A stretch of DNA of 64,000 nucleotides from Riptortus pedestris (GCA_019009955.1 CM032228.1:125619501-125683500); one strand, 5' to 3'; shown: positions 35,171 to 46,811, numbered from the stretch's first letter. Program-made: numbers and translations. Notes: generated by a model from the letters alone, not told the origin.

Positions 35171-36456
35171 TCCATGACAAGACTTCGAACAGGATATCAA
35201 TATCTAACCTATTCTCATCTGATAGGAAAAATTCACATTAATAATTGTACATTCTGAAATATAACAAAGGTATTAAAACGCTTACAGCTGGATAACTAAA
35301 GGAGGTTACAAAAGAAAAATATGGAAAATATCTGGTAGAGCTCAAAACACGCGGAATAAAGAGAAAATATCAGATAAAATAAATGAATTTAGCTGAATTG
35401 ATATCCAAGAGGTGATAGTAATTGCCTAATAAAGTAAAAACGTATCAGAAAAACAATGAGAATGTTGAAATATGACCTACATATGTACAGTCCTGATGAA
35501 ATGGAAGAAACACAACCTAGATTTTTCTCATTAAAAGAAATTCCTAAAAATTGTATGTGAAAATTGTATAAAGATTTAGAGACGACCTGTCTAGTCTAAG
35601 AGCTGGCTACTACTCTTCACAGATGAAATGGAAGCTTTCGGGAACGCCGCCAAAGCACGACCCATAGCTCACGGGGCGGAAGTCGCATCAGGGGTATTAG
35701 AAATTTAATTTCTAAATATTATACAACGCCAGGCCAGTGTTCGAAGCCATAGAAAAGAGAAACTGAAATGTAGGTCGGTGGGGCCAATAAAAAGGAAAGA
35801 CATCAAGTGGCAGGAACATGTGCAGTGCAAAGTCTCTTTTCATCTCCATGCTCATAAAATACCAAACGTTCCCAATAGGGGACCCTCTGGTGCAAAGGGC
35901 CAGACTAATACATTCAAGGAACTATTTAAATTAGAAGGATATAAGAAGTTACAGGAAGGAAGTTAGATGCTGAATTGGCAAGCCATATTATAGTTATAAT
36001 AGTGTTTTGGTAACACAAGTTAGGAAATATTAGTAACTCTCCATAGATATCAAATTTTGAATGCAACATAGCTCAGTTCCCAACTCACACAAAACCAAGA
36101 TAAACAGACATGAAAACGATTCATCTATTGGTAACGTCCAGAGCTTGACAGAAGAGCGATCATAGACACCTGAAGGAGACTTCACAGAAAAATTCCATCT
36201 GCACCAGAGAAAACCTGAACAATCCAATCCATAGGCCAGTGGAAAGTTGGACTATTGGGTTCAATAACCACTAAATCTACTAGCAGAAGATAATGTGTTG
36301 ACGGAGCCTAATTAGAGTGGAGACTGAAGAGTGGCAAGGAACCGAAGTCGCCAATTCTTCTATAAATCTCGGAAAGAAATGTTGGAATTTTTCGTCTTTT
36401 GTTGGTGGTGCAGTAAAGGTACCTTGTTAGAAGGTGGTACTCTCCTATAAAAAAAT
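35171..36456. other. No recognised gene
   Basis: A 62-codon plus-strand frame at 35778-35966 (start MGPIKRKDIKWQEH) follows some GC-richer sequence and could be a relic, but I recognise no domain. Confidence 0.35.
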
Positions 36457-36880
36457 TCCGTCACGCAGGGGCTGCGTAAACTAAGCAGATTTCCCACGTG
36501 GAGCTATACAATAGAGAAATCTCCATACGAGAGCCGAACAGTTAGGGCCGAACTAGCTTTTGGCCTGAAACGTTCGTTATCGGCCCACATTTAATAAAAA
36601 TGCAAATATCTCGGTTAATATTGGAGATAGAGAATAAATGTATAGAACAATATTTATAGTACATTTAATTTGCAATAAGATTGGTTCTATACAATGTTTT
36701 GATTCGGCGTATGGTAACGGAGATATTTCGAATTTTCAAAAAACCTCCCCTCTAAACCCCCCCCTCCCACTGGTCCGATTTCAGCCGTTAACGAACTTGA
36801 TCTTTCTTTTTACATAAAACGACTAAATATCGATTTTGGTAACGATTAAATAATAATTGCGACCGCTAGAGCGGTAACAG

Positions 36881-36936
<56 letters not shown>

Positions 36937-36951
36937 CTGTTACTGTATATT

Positions 36952-37004
<53 letters not shown>

Positions 37005-37128
37005 TTTTGAACGGACCTCATTTTCGTCATCTCCTGGGTAGGATCGATGGACATTTGAAGAAAAATTTCGAAAATCGCGTCATGAGTACATCCTCAATAG
37101 GTGATTTCCCTTAAGTAAAATCTGCTAA
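36457..37128 (+). repeat. HINE-like repeat, full-length copy A
   Basis: Starts TCCGTCACGCAGGGGCTGCG, with the internal motif AGCAGATTTCCC at 36484-36495, and ends with its inverse-type motif before CTAA at 37125-37128. Middle blocks: ATGCAAATATCTCGGTTAAT, a C-run, CACTGGTCCGATTTCAGCCG, GACCGCTAGAGCGGTAACAG, two (AT)n tracts (36886-36932 and 36956-37000) and TTTTGAACGGACCTCATTTT. The combination of subterminal inverted repeats, a central microsatellite and a 3' hairpin before CTAA resembles Drosophila INE-1/DINE-1-type Helentron derivatives; that assignment is inference. No coding capacity. Confidence 0.85.
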
Positions 37129-37134
37129 AAAAAG

Positions 37135-37550
37135 TCCGTCACGCAGGGGCTGCGTAAACTAAGCAGATTTCCCACGTGAAGTTTTGCAATAGAGACATTT
37201 CACGAGAGTCGAGCAGTGCCGAGAAGTAAACGGCCGAACTAGCTTTTGGCTGGAAAGTCACCCGTCCGTTAGCCTCCCAGATTTAATAAAAATGCAAATA
37301 TCTCGGTTAATATTCACGATAGAGAATAAATTTATATAACAATATTTAAAGTAAATTTAATTTGCAATAAGATTGATTCTGTATAGTAACGGAGATATTT
37401 CGAATTTTCAAAAATCCTCCCCTCTAAACCCCCCTCCCACTGGTCCGATTTCAGCCGTTAACGAACTTGATCTTTCTTTTTACATAAAACGACTAAATAT
37501 CGAGTTTGGTACCGATCAAACAAAAATTGCGACCGCTAGAGCGGTAACAG

Positions 37551-37619
<69 letters not shown>

Positions 37620-37756
37620 GTTTTGAGCGGAGTGGATTTTGGACATCTACTAGGTAGGTTCGATGGACATTTGAGAAAAATTTCGAAAAAAAATCGAAAA
37701 AATTCCGTCATGAGTACAACCTCAATAGCTGATTTCCTTTAAGGGATATCTGCTAA
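37135..37756 (+). repeat. HINE-like repeat, full-length copy B
   Basis: Starts TCCGTCACGCAGGGGCTGCG six bases after copy A and ends TATCTGCTAA at 37756, with a 3' hairpin region GATTTCCTTTAAGGGATATC. One (AT)n tract lies at 37556-37613. Copy B differs from A by many substitutions, so the pair is either two insertions into a preferred site or an old tandem duplication. Confidence 0.85.
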
Positions 37757-40473
37757 AAGAATTGGTTGTCAGAAGGGCAGAGGTCTTGAGTTGATAATTT
37801 CTTCAATTTAGGTGAAAATACAGGCACTGTCATGATCTGAGTTGCAATCATTCTCCAAAGGTATTATTTGGAAGATTCCACTGTTCTCTCCCAAATATCG
37901 TTTTCATGGCGAATTAAGAGGTAAGAAAAGACAAATTTGAAGCTGTGATTTACATTAAAATTCTGAAGTAGTTCGGAGATGGAAGTATCATTAAGGAATT
38001 AGTACTTTAAACAGTGCAGTACGAGCACCATTGAAGTCAGAAGCTCAATCGAGAAAAAGTTTCCTAGAAAGATATTAACGACCAATAAAACGGTGTAAGC
38101 AAACGAAAAACACCCTAGGACAACTATTTAATGCAACCAACATGTGCACATCTTAAGACGAAAAAAGCTTGGTTAGGGCCATCTGGCGCAAGGATTCACT
38201 GGTGGTCTTGAATCCAGACTTGAATAACAAAGATCATTAGAAAGGTGGCTGATGAGTTTTGATCCAATTTAGAGGACAATAGGGGGCTCGGACTACAAGA
38301 AATCATGGTAGAGACTCAAATGGTTGACTGAATAAAATTTTTGTAATGCGAAAAATGTTTTGCTGAAGGAAAAGCAGTGATAAGCTCAAGGCAGGATCTA
38401 GTAACTGGCTTCAACGGAGTCACACAGGTTTTGGAAGCCAGAAGCGTTGTAGGTGACCAGGTTGTCCGTTGAAGAGAGGATGTAAAGTGAACTGCAAAAC
38501 CCGAAAAGAAGCATAACAAAAACCCAACAGTGGGATCCTGGTGAATTTCTTCATCTTTATGGCAGAAAGGCCACAATCTCCATGAGGTTACCACCGAGGG
38601 AATACTACATCAGACGTGGGAATCCCAGCTGTATGAAAAGCCGACATAAATCATCAGCAACAGTGAATACCATTGGAAAAATCATTCATAAATACTTAAA
38701 TGTAATAAAGGGGGGGGAGCAGAGCAGTTGGTAAGTTTAAGTTACACTAGCTAACAAGAAAATAAGTCCATATAGAGGGAGTAGGATGGCCGAAATCCGG
38801 ACCTGGTGGAGGGCTGGGAGGTGATACAGTTGGAAGTAAGGCCCAAGTTGGTTGCCATACCCTGAGAAACAGGAGGACGTGGAAGCTACAAATCCTGATG
38901 CAATGGCATAGCAGAAGCAGCTGGTTTGGAATCCATAATTCATTTATAATTTGTAATGATGATTGTCTTTGGTAAACCCACTTCTCTTTTACAATCCTTA
39001 CACACTGCTGGCGTGTGCAGCCCCTTCCATTCTTGTACAGCCCCTTCCTCTTCAGCAGACATTTGTCTCCTTAAACCATATAAACTGAAAGTCTCGTTTT
39101 TAATACCATCAATCGATTTTTATACTGGCCTAACAATTACTAATTCATTCAATTTCATACCCATATGCATCCAGCTCTCAAGAATGTCCCAATTATCTTG
39201 AATAAATAATTTTGGTCGATCGGTAATTACGGGGGAAGGTTCCAATACAAACAGATCTGGCTATACAATAATTAAATACACCCACGGTATTTTGCTTTGA
39301 AACTAGAACGGCAAAGGCTACTGCTAAAGATCAATCCCGAATCCAATCATTGAACTCGTCCCACGTACATGATTTTTAGTACGATCTTGACTCTTTTATG
39401 ATACCTTAAACAAAAGTGCCAACCTACGCTATATGTTTACCCTCATTTACTAACTGGACATTTTGCACGCACCCTTCACTCCCTTAACCTAATTGTCTAC
39501 TGTATTTTGAAATACCTCTAATTATGACAGTCTTTAGTCTGAAACTTGAGGTACTTTCTGAATTTTTTAATGTTATCAATTACTATTTTGAGGCCTACCA
39601 AACTGGAGTTCCAGGGATTATATTATTTTCCCAACCATTCCTGGGGAGCATAACAATAGATTTATTGGTTTCCGTGCACAACCGATCAAAGGTTTATGCG
39701 ATCATCAAATTTTCATCACTCAAAAATTAAATACTTCCGTTGATCTCCTAAATTTTGTTATAATTGTCACTCATTCAGATGGATCCACTGAAAATTTGAG
39801 GAGTTCCATTCGAACCATTTTTCTCGCCAAATACGATTGTAGACCAACATTTTTAACGATCCCTTTTCTGTTTCCTCTATCTTTCCCATCATTGAAAATC
39901 AAATGATCGTTTAAAGGGTTATTTATCAAAGGCACATTACCAGAATAGTTGGCTAGCTTTAGGATTATCTATAAACGGACCTCAGACATTAGGAATTTAT
40001 TATAGTTCTGAAAATGCACTATCATCGTACCTCCATCGTAGGTACATCTCCCTCTAATTTGGTAAATGGAATTATTACAACTAAGAGTGTATAGCTATAC
40101 TGGGGTCCATACAGGGGTATATTCTGGGGTCTCACATCAGGCGGTGGCTACTCAAAAGCAGAATAGTTACAATGGCACTGTTCAGGAAGTCGCTCGCAAA
40201 AGCGAGATCTTTGGCTTGCTGATCTCCTGGAACTAAGCAGAACTAACAGGTATGAAAGATAGGTTTGTGCTGATATATACACTCAAGGGAGATTAATTTT
40301 TTAAACGCTATGTTACAGCAATCACCTAGGGGTCTTAGAAATATTTCTAAAAGGGAAGTTTGTGTGGATAATTTTCTAAACGGAGGTCAACAGTTTTATC
40401 CTTAAAGAAGATTCACAGAAAATAACTTCAGGAGACGATAGGTTATATTGAGGAGATTCCTACAAACCCACTA
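37757..40473. other. No recognised gene; possible coding relic
   Basis: A minus-strand frame from about 39230 to 38960 has coding-like composition with one stop (DNWDILESWMHMGMKLNE; YGLRRQMSAEEEGAVQEW; AVCKDCKREVGLP) and may continue in another frame to 38740. I do not recognise the family. Elsewhere there is no clear gene; a G-run lies at 38710-38717. Confidence 0.35.
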
Positions 40474-40477
40474 AATT

Positions 40478-43084
40478 GAGGAGGTAACATTCAAACCGTG
40501 CTTTGTCCGGACGAATGTACTTTTTAGGAAACCATGAAATTGAATATAAAACATATATATATATTTGTTTTTTGTAATGAAAAATACTCCTATATGGTTT
40601 AAATAAATGTTTTGTCAATGAGATAAATTGTTAAAATAGTTTAGCGTAATAAGTATAATAAACATTAGATAATAAATTGGACCAAGCACACTTTGCATGA
40701 AACAAATGGACAAAGCATGTTTTGCATAAAATAGTGATGGACAAAGCTTATTTTAAATGAACATTTTTATTATGTCACAAGTTAAAATAAAAAGAAATAA
40801 TCGCATTACTATGAGACCTGAACTGTCTTAAATGTCTAGCTCACACAATTCAAGTTCCAGACAATCACATTCCTCTTCAGGAATTTCCACATCTGTTGTA
40901 GGAACATTAAAAATAATGTTTTTGTACCATTTAAGGCGGTCATCAGCAAATGGCTCATCAGCCCACTTTTCATTGAACATCTTGATGAGAAGTTTGTTCA
41001 CATCAGTTTTCTTCTCCTTACTAATAACATGACCTATTGGCACATTTTCTAATTGGATTTTGTCAAACTGAATGTTACCTGCTCGCCTTAATGAAACAAA
41101 ATGTTCGCTTTCAAATCGGTAGTTATTCATACCCTTAACTATAACATACTTCTTGCTGTTATTCTTCAGTTTCCCTACTGCTTCAACGACAGTTTTTCCT
41201 TTTATTTTTCTTTCAATTAAATCTCCTTCTTTCTTCATTTTTATTTGGATTCTTTTCATCTGACTGATAGAATCAATATCTTTGTAGAACTTACTAAGGT
41301 CTTTAGTGTTGAAGAGTTGCCAATCTTCTCCGAGATATTTAATCTGTCCAATCTTTTTGTATGATTCAAAATATTCCTCCATTGTTAAAATCATGGGATG
41401 TTTTCTTAGGAGTTTTTCACACCTCCCAAAAACTCTGTCTGCAGGAAGAAAGCTATGGCCCCGAACTGGAAAATGAACCCACACCTCTTCAATAGGTGTT
41501 TCTTTAGTTTCTAAGAAATGTATAAGACTTCTCAATACAATATTATTTTTGTTTTGTGAAGTACATCCATCACAAAAGAGGCGTAAAATCTTTTTGCCTT
41601 CAAAATTAAGTGCTGAAAGATGATTTAGTAAAGCAGAAGAAATTTCTAGGCTCCCCTTCCCTGCCTGGTCTTCGCTCCAGAAATAGAAATATGGATCTTT
41701 AGTTTGCAGGTCAGTTATACATAAATTGTACAAATTGATTTGCCTAGCATAAAATGCCTCCTGTATTGGGGTTTTAGGAAGAGGCTGTATCTGCTGAAGA
41801 TCAAAAGCCAGAGAGAGAGAGTCTTCAACGTTTGTTTTTAATAAATCATAAAACGCTTGAGCTCTTTTCTTGTGAATCCTTTTTTCAACCATGTACTGCA
41901 TTTTTTCTGCAGATCCAGGTTGTGTTTTCTTAATCTTTTCAGTCAGCAAACAGCATGTACTGCAAGCGTCACTCGCTGGCGATCTGAATCCAATATTGAA
42001 CTCTTGGACAAAAATTCTTCTGAACATTGCTGGGCTCACTTTCATTTCATCAGAAGCAGCATCATTATACATATCACACAGTTTCTTTACAGAAAGATCA
42101 CAGCTTAGATAAATTCTTCGGGACTTTTTTCTGTTATAGTGTGATTCTGTGCCTCGAAGGTTTTTGATGAATTGCCTTACATTTCCTTTTTTTGATAAAC
42201 TTAAGTGGCTTTTCCTATCACCCCCTCTTTTATCTTCTATCGGTTTGCTAGCATTTACTTTCCGAGCAATATTTTTTAATCTAGTGCGACCAACTCCAGT
42301 CACTACGGAGAGAAAAAAATTCTGGCAAACTGGGATTTTGCCTGCGTCCCTTGTTGGTAAATGGTATGTAGCAAAGAATTCATGCTCCACACCAGGTTTT
42401 TGACGTTTATTTACATCAACTAACCTAGGCCTACGACGTTTAATTGGACCAGTCTTAATAAGAGTAGAAATAATGCTGTCTTGTCTAGCCTTATCGGGCT
42501 TTTCAAAAAAATGTGTTCTAAAGACTTTTAAGTCTGTAGGCATGAACTTAACACAAGAAAACCTAGCATTATTATGTTTGCAAGGTTCAAATGTCAGGGG
42601 TCTTTTGGGTGCACTGTACCTTTGTGTTTTTGATACAGCTCTTTTACCACCAGTTACTTGTTTTTTCGTGCATCCGACGTTGTTATCCCCCACACGGACA
42701 CTTCCATCAGTCTCTTCATTCATTTTACATTAAATTTGATAATACTGACTTTATAAAAACAGCAATAAACTGTGAGCACAACAAACAAACATTGCCACAG
42801 AACTATCACTGAAGTGAGGTTAAGCATTAAAAACAAAACAAAGTCACCTGACCAAAAACAAGCAATCCTATTGGTCAGTCGGACTAAGCACGGATTGAAT
42901 GAAAATGGAGAAAACTCACTTTGATTGAAACCCAAGTTTTCAACATTACTTTTAACAGGAAACAAACACGTTTTGACTGAACTAAGATATAGATTCATGA
43001 GCAGATGACATAGAGAATAAGAATATGTCAATAACTCAATTTCCGAAATTTTTGGACAAAGCACGGTTTGAATGTTACCTCCTC
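40478..43084 (-). mobile_element. Complete DNA transposon, Sola-like
   Basis: Terminal inverted repeats of 31 bp at 40478-40508 and 43054-43084 are identical (outer part GAGGAGGTAACATTC, inner part ending GTGCTTTGTCC). They are flanked by AATT at 40474-40477 and 43085-43088, a palindromic 4-bp duplication. Copies of a GGACAAAGCAxGxTTTGxAT motif recur just inside both ends. One long minus-strand gene (40828-42723) fills the centre. Identical ends and an unbroken gene indicate a recent, possibly active copy. Sola is proposed from the 4-bp duplication and the transposase core; no database comparison was possible. Confidence 0.9.
40828..42723 (-). CDS. Transposase, 631 aa, Sola-like (DUF7869-type core)
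   Basis: Unbroken 631-codon gene with ATG at 42723. A basic N-terminus (residues 1-110) contains CKHNNARFSC near 48-57. Residues 132-155 (PVCQNFFLSVVTGVGRTRLK) look like a helix-turn-helix used for DNA binding. SDACSTCC at 251-258 may bind zinc. The core has the spacing of an RNase H fold: D308 in LAFDLQQIQPLPKT, D385 in LRLFCDGCTSQNKN, and D429 with E436 in GHSFLPADRVFGRCEK as third-acid candidates. Arthropod genomes hold many unnamed proteins with this plan (DGC/DNC-x2-QNKN and a downstream H-S-x4-D). I infer the transposase from its position between perfect inverted repeats. KolobokP-like or another DDE superfamily is the alternative. Confidence 0.82.
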   Translation of the reverse strand: MNEETDGSVRVGDNNVGCTKKQVTGGKRAVSKTQRYSAPKRPLTFEPCKHNNARFSCVKFMPTDLKVFRTHFFEKPDKARQDSIISTLIKTGPIKRRRPRLVDVNKRQKPGVEHEFFATYHLPTRDAGKIPVCQNFFLSVVTGVGRTRLKNIARKVNASKPIEDKRGGDRKSHLSLSKKGNVRQFIKNLRGTESHYNRKKSRRIYLSCDLSVKKLCDMYNDAASDEMKVSPAMFRRIFVQEFNIGFRSPASDACSTCCLLTEKIKKTQPGSAEKMQYMVEKRIHKKRAQAFYDLLKTNVEDSLSLAFDLQQIQPLPKTPIQEAFYARQINLYNLCITDLQTKDPYFYFWSEDQAGKGSLEISSALLNHLSALNFEGKKILRLFCDGCTSQNKNNIVLRSLIHFLETKETPIEEVWVHFPVRGHSFLPADRVFGRCEKLLRKHPMILTMEEYFESYKKIGQIKYLGEDWQLFNTKDLSKFYKDIDSISQMKRIQIKMKKEGDLIERKIKGKTVVEAVGKLKNNSKKYVIVKGMNNYRFESEHFVSLRRAGNIQFDKIQLENVPIGHVISKEKKTDVNKLLIKMFNEKWADEPFADDRLKWYKNIIFNVPTTDVEIPEEECDCLELELCELDI

Positions 43085-43252
43085 AATTATTCATGGAGCC
43101 GACCAGAGGCTGATCCTGTTAAATTACTAAAGAAATAAGAGAATTATTTTCAGTAGGAGGAAGAATGGAAAAGAATAGGAAATGGAAAGAGCAGATCCTT
43201 GCATAAAGGACATAGCCAAATTTGGTTTCAAGGGCTACAGGAAAATCATTAA

Positions 43253-43493
43253 TTATCAGGATCAATAAAAACGTCTTGTCCTCTTCAAGTGCTTTAATCT
43301 ATCCAGAGTGAACTTCCCATCAGTTTTGCCTGATTAGAGAAGTGTAGCCTATACTAAAGCAGGAGTGCGACTTTCGGCTGCTGTGATACTCTTCTCTAAT
43401 CAGGCACTGATGATGAAGCTTGGTCTCAGAAAGTTCGCACTGCATATATTAAAGCACTTGTAGAGAACAAGACGTTATTGTTGATCCTGATTT
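43253..43493. repeat. Foldback element / long imperfect hairpin
   Basis: The arms at 43253-43342 and 43391-43493 are inverted copies. The inner 16 bp, TGCCTGATTAGAGAAG and CTTCTCTAATCAGGCA, pair perfectly; outer blocks (ATCAGGATCAATAAAAACGT, CAAGTGCTTTAATCTAT) pair with CAAGACGTTATTGTTGATCC and ATATATTAAAGCACTTG at reduced identity. The loop is 48 bp. It lies 165 bp outside the Sola-like element and has no coding capacity. Confidence 0.8.
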
Positions 43494-45570
43494 ATTGGTT
43501 CCTGTACCGTCCCAGCATATCGAGAGAAATATTTATTTAGATAATTAAAATGACCGAGAATAGACTCGTCAGATGTTTCATTTTTGGACAATCCAACAGG
43601 GTTTTAACATCGACGGAAGGTGTGCAAACACCCAATTTTTAACCATGGCATTAACACTTCCTGGGACCGCCATGCTTGTCAAAATCGTGAGTGAGAGCTG
43701 CACGAAAAGGAGTCCCGAGAAAGGTTTGACACTGAAAGGTGGGTGAACTGTTTTAGCAAATGTGGAAAAAGAGCTTCCTCTTTTGGAGCGATCAGAAGTT
43801 CGGGGAGCATCTGAGCAGTTTTCAGAAATGAAGGACATTCGTGACGCCGAGTCAAGAGTGCCACAAACTAGAACATATTAACCTGAGACCAGGCGGAACA
43901 ACGCTAATCTCCATTAACGTAATGGACATCTTAATGGGGAAGGATGAATTACAAAACTAGATACATGGGGTTTTTGCAGAAGACTGTTGGGTTGATGTAG
44001 GAACAAGAATACATTCAGAAAGTGGAGGAGTATGCTATAAGTTGAGGAGCTGCTATTGAAAACTTTACATCAGCCGTACATAATTTTTTTTTTTATTTTA
44101 TTGAAGTAGACAGATTAGACAAATTGTGTACTTTAGTTTGTCAACACCTCTCATTGCGGGTTTAGTAACAACCTTGGTCTAACTGGTAATTGTTTGGTTA
44201 GCAGAAGAACAAACACAGCATTCAGGGACTGGAGTGGTGAGGGAGGTATAGTGTTGTACTGAATTTGTAGACCTAGTCACCCACCCTAGGTTTGCTGGAA
44301 ACGGGCTTAGAATTGGATCTAGGAGTAGTAGGTTTGCCTTTTGGATAGTGATTTTCCCTATGGTGTGGAAAAATAGAATATATTAAATTCAAAGTATTGT
44401 ATACTTGTTCCAGAAGTGTGGCTAAATGTGTGACTAGTTAAATATTATATATGAAATAAATCGATTATACCCTTAGGTTATTTATGGCAAGTGGATTAGG
44501 TATCAAGGCATCAGGAGTTTTAGGCGGGACAAGAATGAATATTGACAATCTTTTCTGTAGACTTTTTGTTATCAAACCTCTTCAACCCGAACTCTTTTCA
44601 TGAAAAGAATGAAGGAAATCAATGGCTTTGTTTTAAAATAAGTGTCAGCATATCATTAAGTCAGATGATCAGACTGAAAAAGAAAATAACATGAAAGAGC
44701 AATTCTACATAAGACTCAGACTTTTCGATTAAACAAACATAATACCATTCTCTCAATAGATATAAGAGTGCAACGGCGGACACCCTTGAATTATCTAATA
44801 TATCATATTTCTAAAGGTTTTGTTTAAGAGAATGTTTGCATTAACTAAAAAAACCTGATAATTACTAAAACATATTTAAAAACTAGCACTTTTCTTTTTT
44901 GATTATTTATGCGTTACCAGTTTTTATTCGTTAACCAGCTTCTAGAAAGACAGAAGAGTAATTTTTTTAAGCGCTTTCATACATTAACTACAATGAAAAT
45001 GCATTACTTCCGTTATGCATGGCGTGACGAGAAATGTAATACCCTTGTTAAAACTGTAACTCTGTTACTGTATACCCTTTGAGGATAAGTAGACTTATAT
45101 AAAAAAAAGTACTTCTACGTCGAATTGGGAATATATTTTGATCATTCAATTTTTTTTTAATTATGAATCAAAAAAAGGAGAGTTTACTACACAGCATGTG
45201 ATTCAGTTTTTTTTTCTCTTTTCTTTTAGATAAATGGCACAATAGGCATAAGCAGTTTACTGACAATGTGGAAATGCCAAATTTTCTAATCACATGAAGT
45301 TTCTTAAAAAAAAACAGTTTTATCGGAGGTCAAAACCAAAATCGTAAATATCTCCGTTCCCACTCGTGGGGTTCAAAAAATTCTTTAATGCATTATTCGT
45401 GGTACCATTTTATGATAACGACATTGTTTTTGTACAAGTTATTTCTTCTTCAAGTAGGTTTGAAGAAATTTGGAATTTGGTATTTTTGTCCCCTCTCCCT
45501 CAAGCGGAATTGTTCAAAAAATGTGCGCGCTGAATATCAAAGAACGTAATAAAAGAAATTAAGCTATAAA
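43494..45570. other. No recognised gene
   Basis: Minus-strand open frames at 43578-43838 and 43679-43864 overlap in GC-richer DNA but show no recognised domain. Bases 45330-45365 (AAATATCTCCGTTCCCACTC) faintly echo the HINE-like family. Confidence 0.35.
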
Positions 45571-45951
45571 CATCTATAAATAATTGTAACATCTGTCTGC
45601 ACATTGATCTTCTTTTCAAATTCCATGTTCATGTGGAAGTGAAACGATATCAAAAACTTTGGGCTTTGGAGCCCCTCTGTTTGTTAGAAATTGGTGCCTA
45701 ATAGACTGAACCGAATTTGATAAAACGTGGTATGAGTATTATCAGTAAACTAAGACTTTAGGCTTTACTAATATTCATAAAGACTAACCGGAGTGGAGGT
45801 TGAAAGACGAAAACATTTCGCTATTGGAGTTTTAGCAGGCAAGCATATAGCAAACGTTATTTATTTTGTTAATTAGAGTAATTTCTGTTATATACACTAT
45901 TCTCGTATAACGAAGTATAAATGAGATATACGCTAAAACTATAACAGGAGT
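45571..45951 (+). repeat. Unnamed dispersed repeat, copy 1
   Basis: The 45764-45951 half (CTTTACTAATATTCATAAAG, TTATTTTGTTAATTAGAGTA, TATACACTATTCTCGTATAA, GATATACGCTAAAACTATAA) aligns with 52929-53125 and 53217-53436. It carries no coding sequence. It ends at the target site of the truncated SINE at 45960. Confidence 0.7.
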
Positions 45952-45959
45952 CATTTGAT

Positions 45960-46096
45960 TTATTTAGTGACGGACTCATTAAATAAACTCCTTAAGCCCA
46001 CCCTGGCTAGAAAAGGGTGGTCACCTATAGATAACCCGTCCCAATTAGCCATAGTAGCATAAAGTTGACGTAAATATTAATAAACAAACAAACAAA
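45960..46096 (+). mobile_element. 5'-truncated SINE with target duplication
   Basis: CATTTGAT at 45952-45959 and 46097-46104 flank a copy that starts inside the SINE body (TTTAGTGACGGACTCATTAA), runs through GATAACCCGTCCCAATTAGC and ends in a (CAAA)n tail rather than (AAT)n. Loss of the tRNA-like head with intact target duplication is the usual outcome of incomplete reverse transcription. Confidence 0.88.
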
Positions 46097-46104
46097 CATT
46101 TGAT

Positions 46105-46811
46105 CGCCGTACCAGAACGTGGAAAACCTGCGTTCTTTATGCAGTCCCTGAGTTTCGGACTTTTGATAAAGGGTAGTAATGATCAGAGTGAATTCCAAAA
46201 GCTGAATGTATCTCGAATAAATTAGCCTTTTTCATTCAGAAGTATAAAGCTATATATATCTGGCCACTTATGACAATGGGCCATCAAGGCTTATGAATTA
46301 ACAAATCAGTACTTTTCTTTAAAATTTCGAATGTATATGAATGTATCATTAAATGAACGAAGACTAACATGGATTAAAATACTCCATTGAAATATAGTTA
46401 TGCTAAATGTAATCACTTTTGGTCAAATTCATTTTTTATAGAATACAACAATAATTTTCACCGAGAAAACTGTTCCGATAATACCAGCTGCTTAAGTAGG
46501 AGAATGCAAATAGTAAAATTAATTCGTCTTTTAATTCGAGAGGGAGGAGATATCCACATTGAGGGCTTTATCAATGAGTCCTGGATTTGTCTTGCTTAGT
46601 AATGTGACATTCCGAGCTGAGGCAACAGAGATAAGAGGCAACAGTGATAAGACGCTCAGGAATCACAATTCTCTATGGTTTTCTTTCCATCATTTTAGCT
46701 GCTGAAATACCTTCGAGAAAGACATAATCAATTAGGGACTCATTCTATTCTTCGAAGGCATTCGCAGCTCACGATTTTGGACTGCATCTACGTTTTACAT
46801 GCATTTATTTT

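Noticed and set aside
36866..37711. Tyr/Ile repeat proteins across the (AT)n tracts
   Set aside because: Direct translation of (AT)n microsatellites inside HINE-like repeats.
41857..42812. Plus-strand frames opposite the Sola-like transposase
   Set aside because: Shadows of the minus-strand gene.
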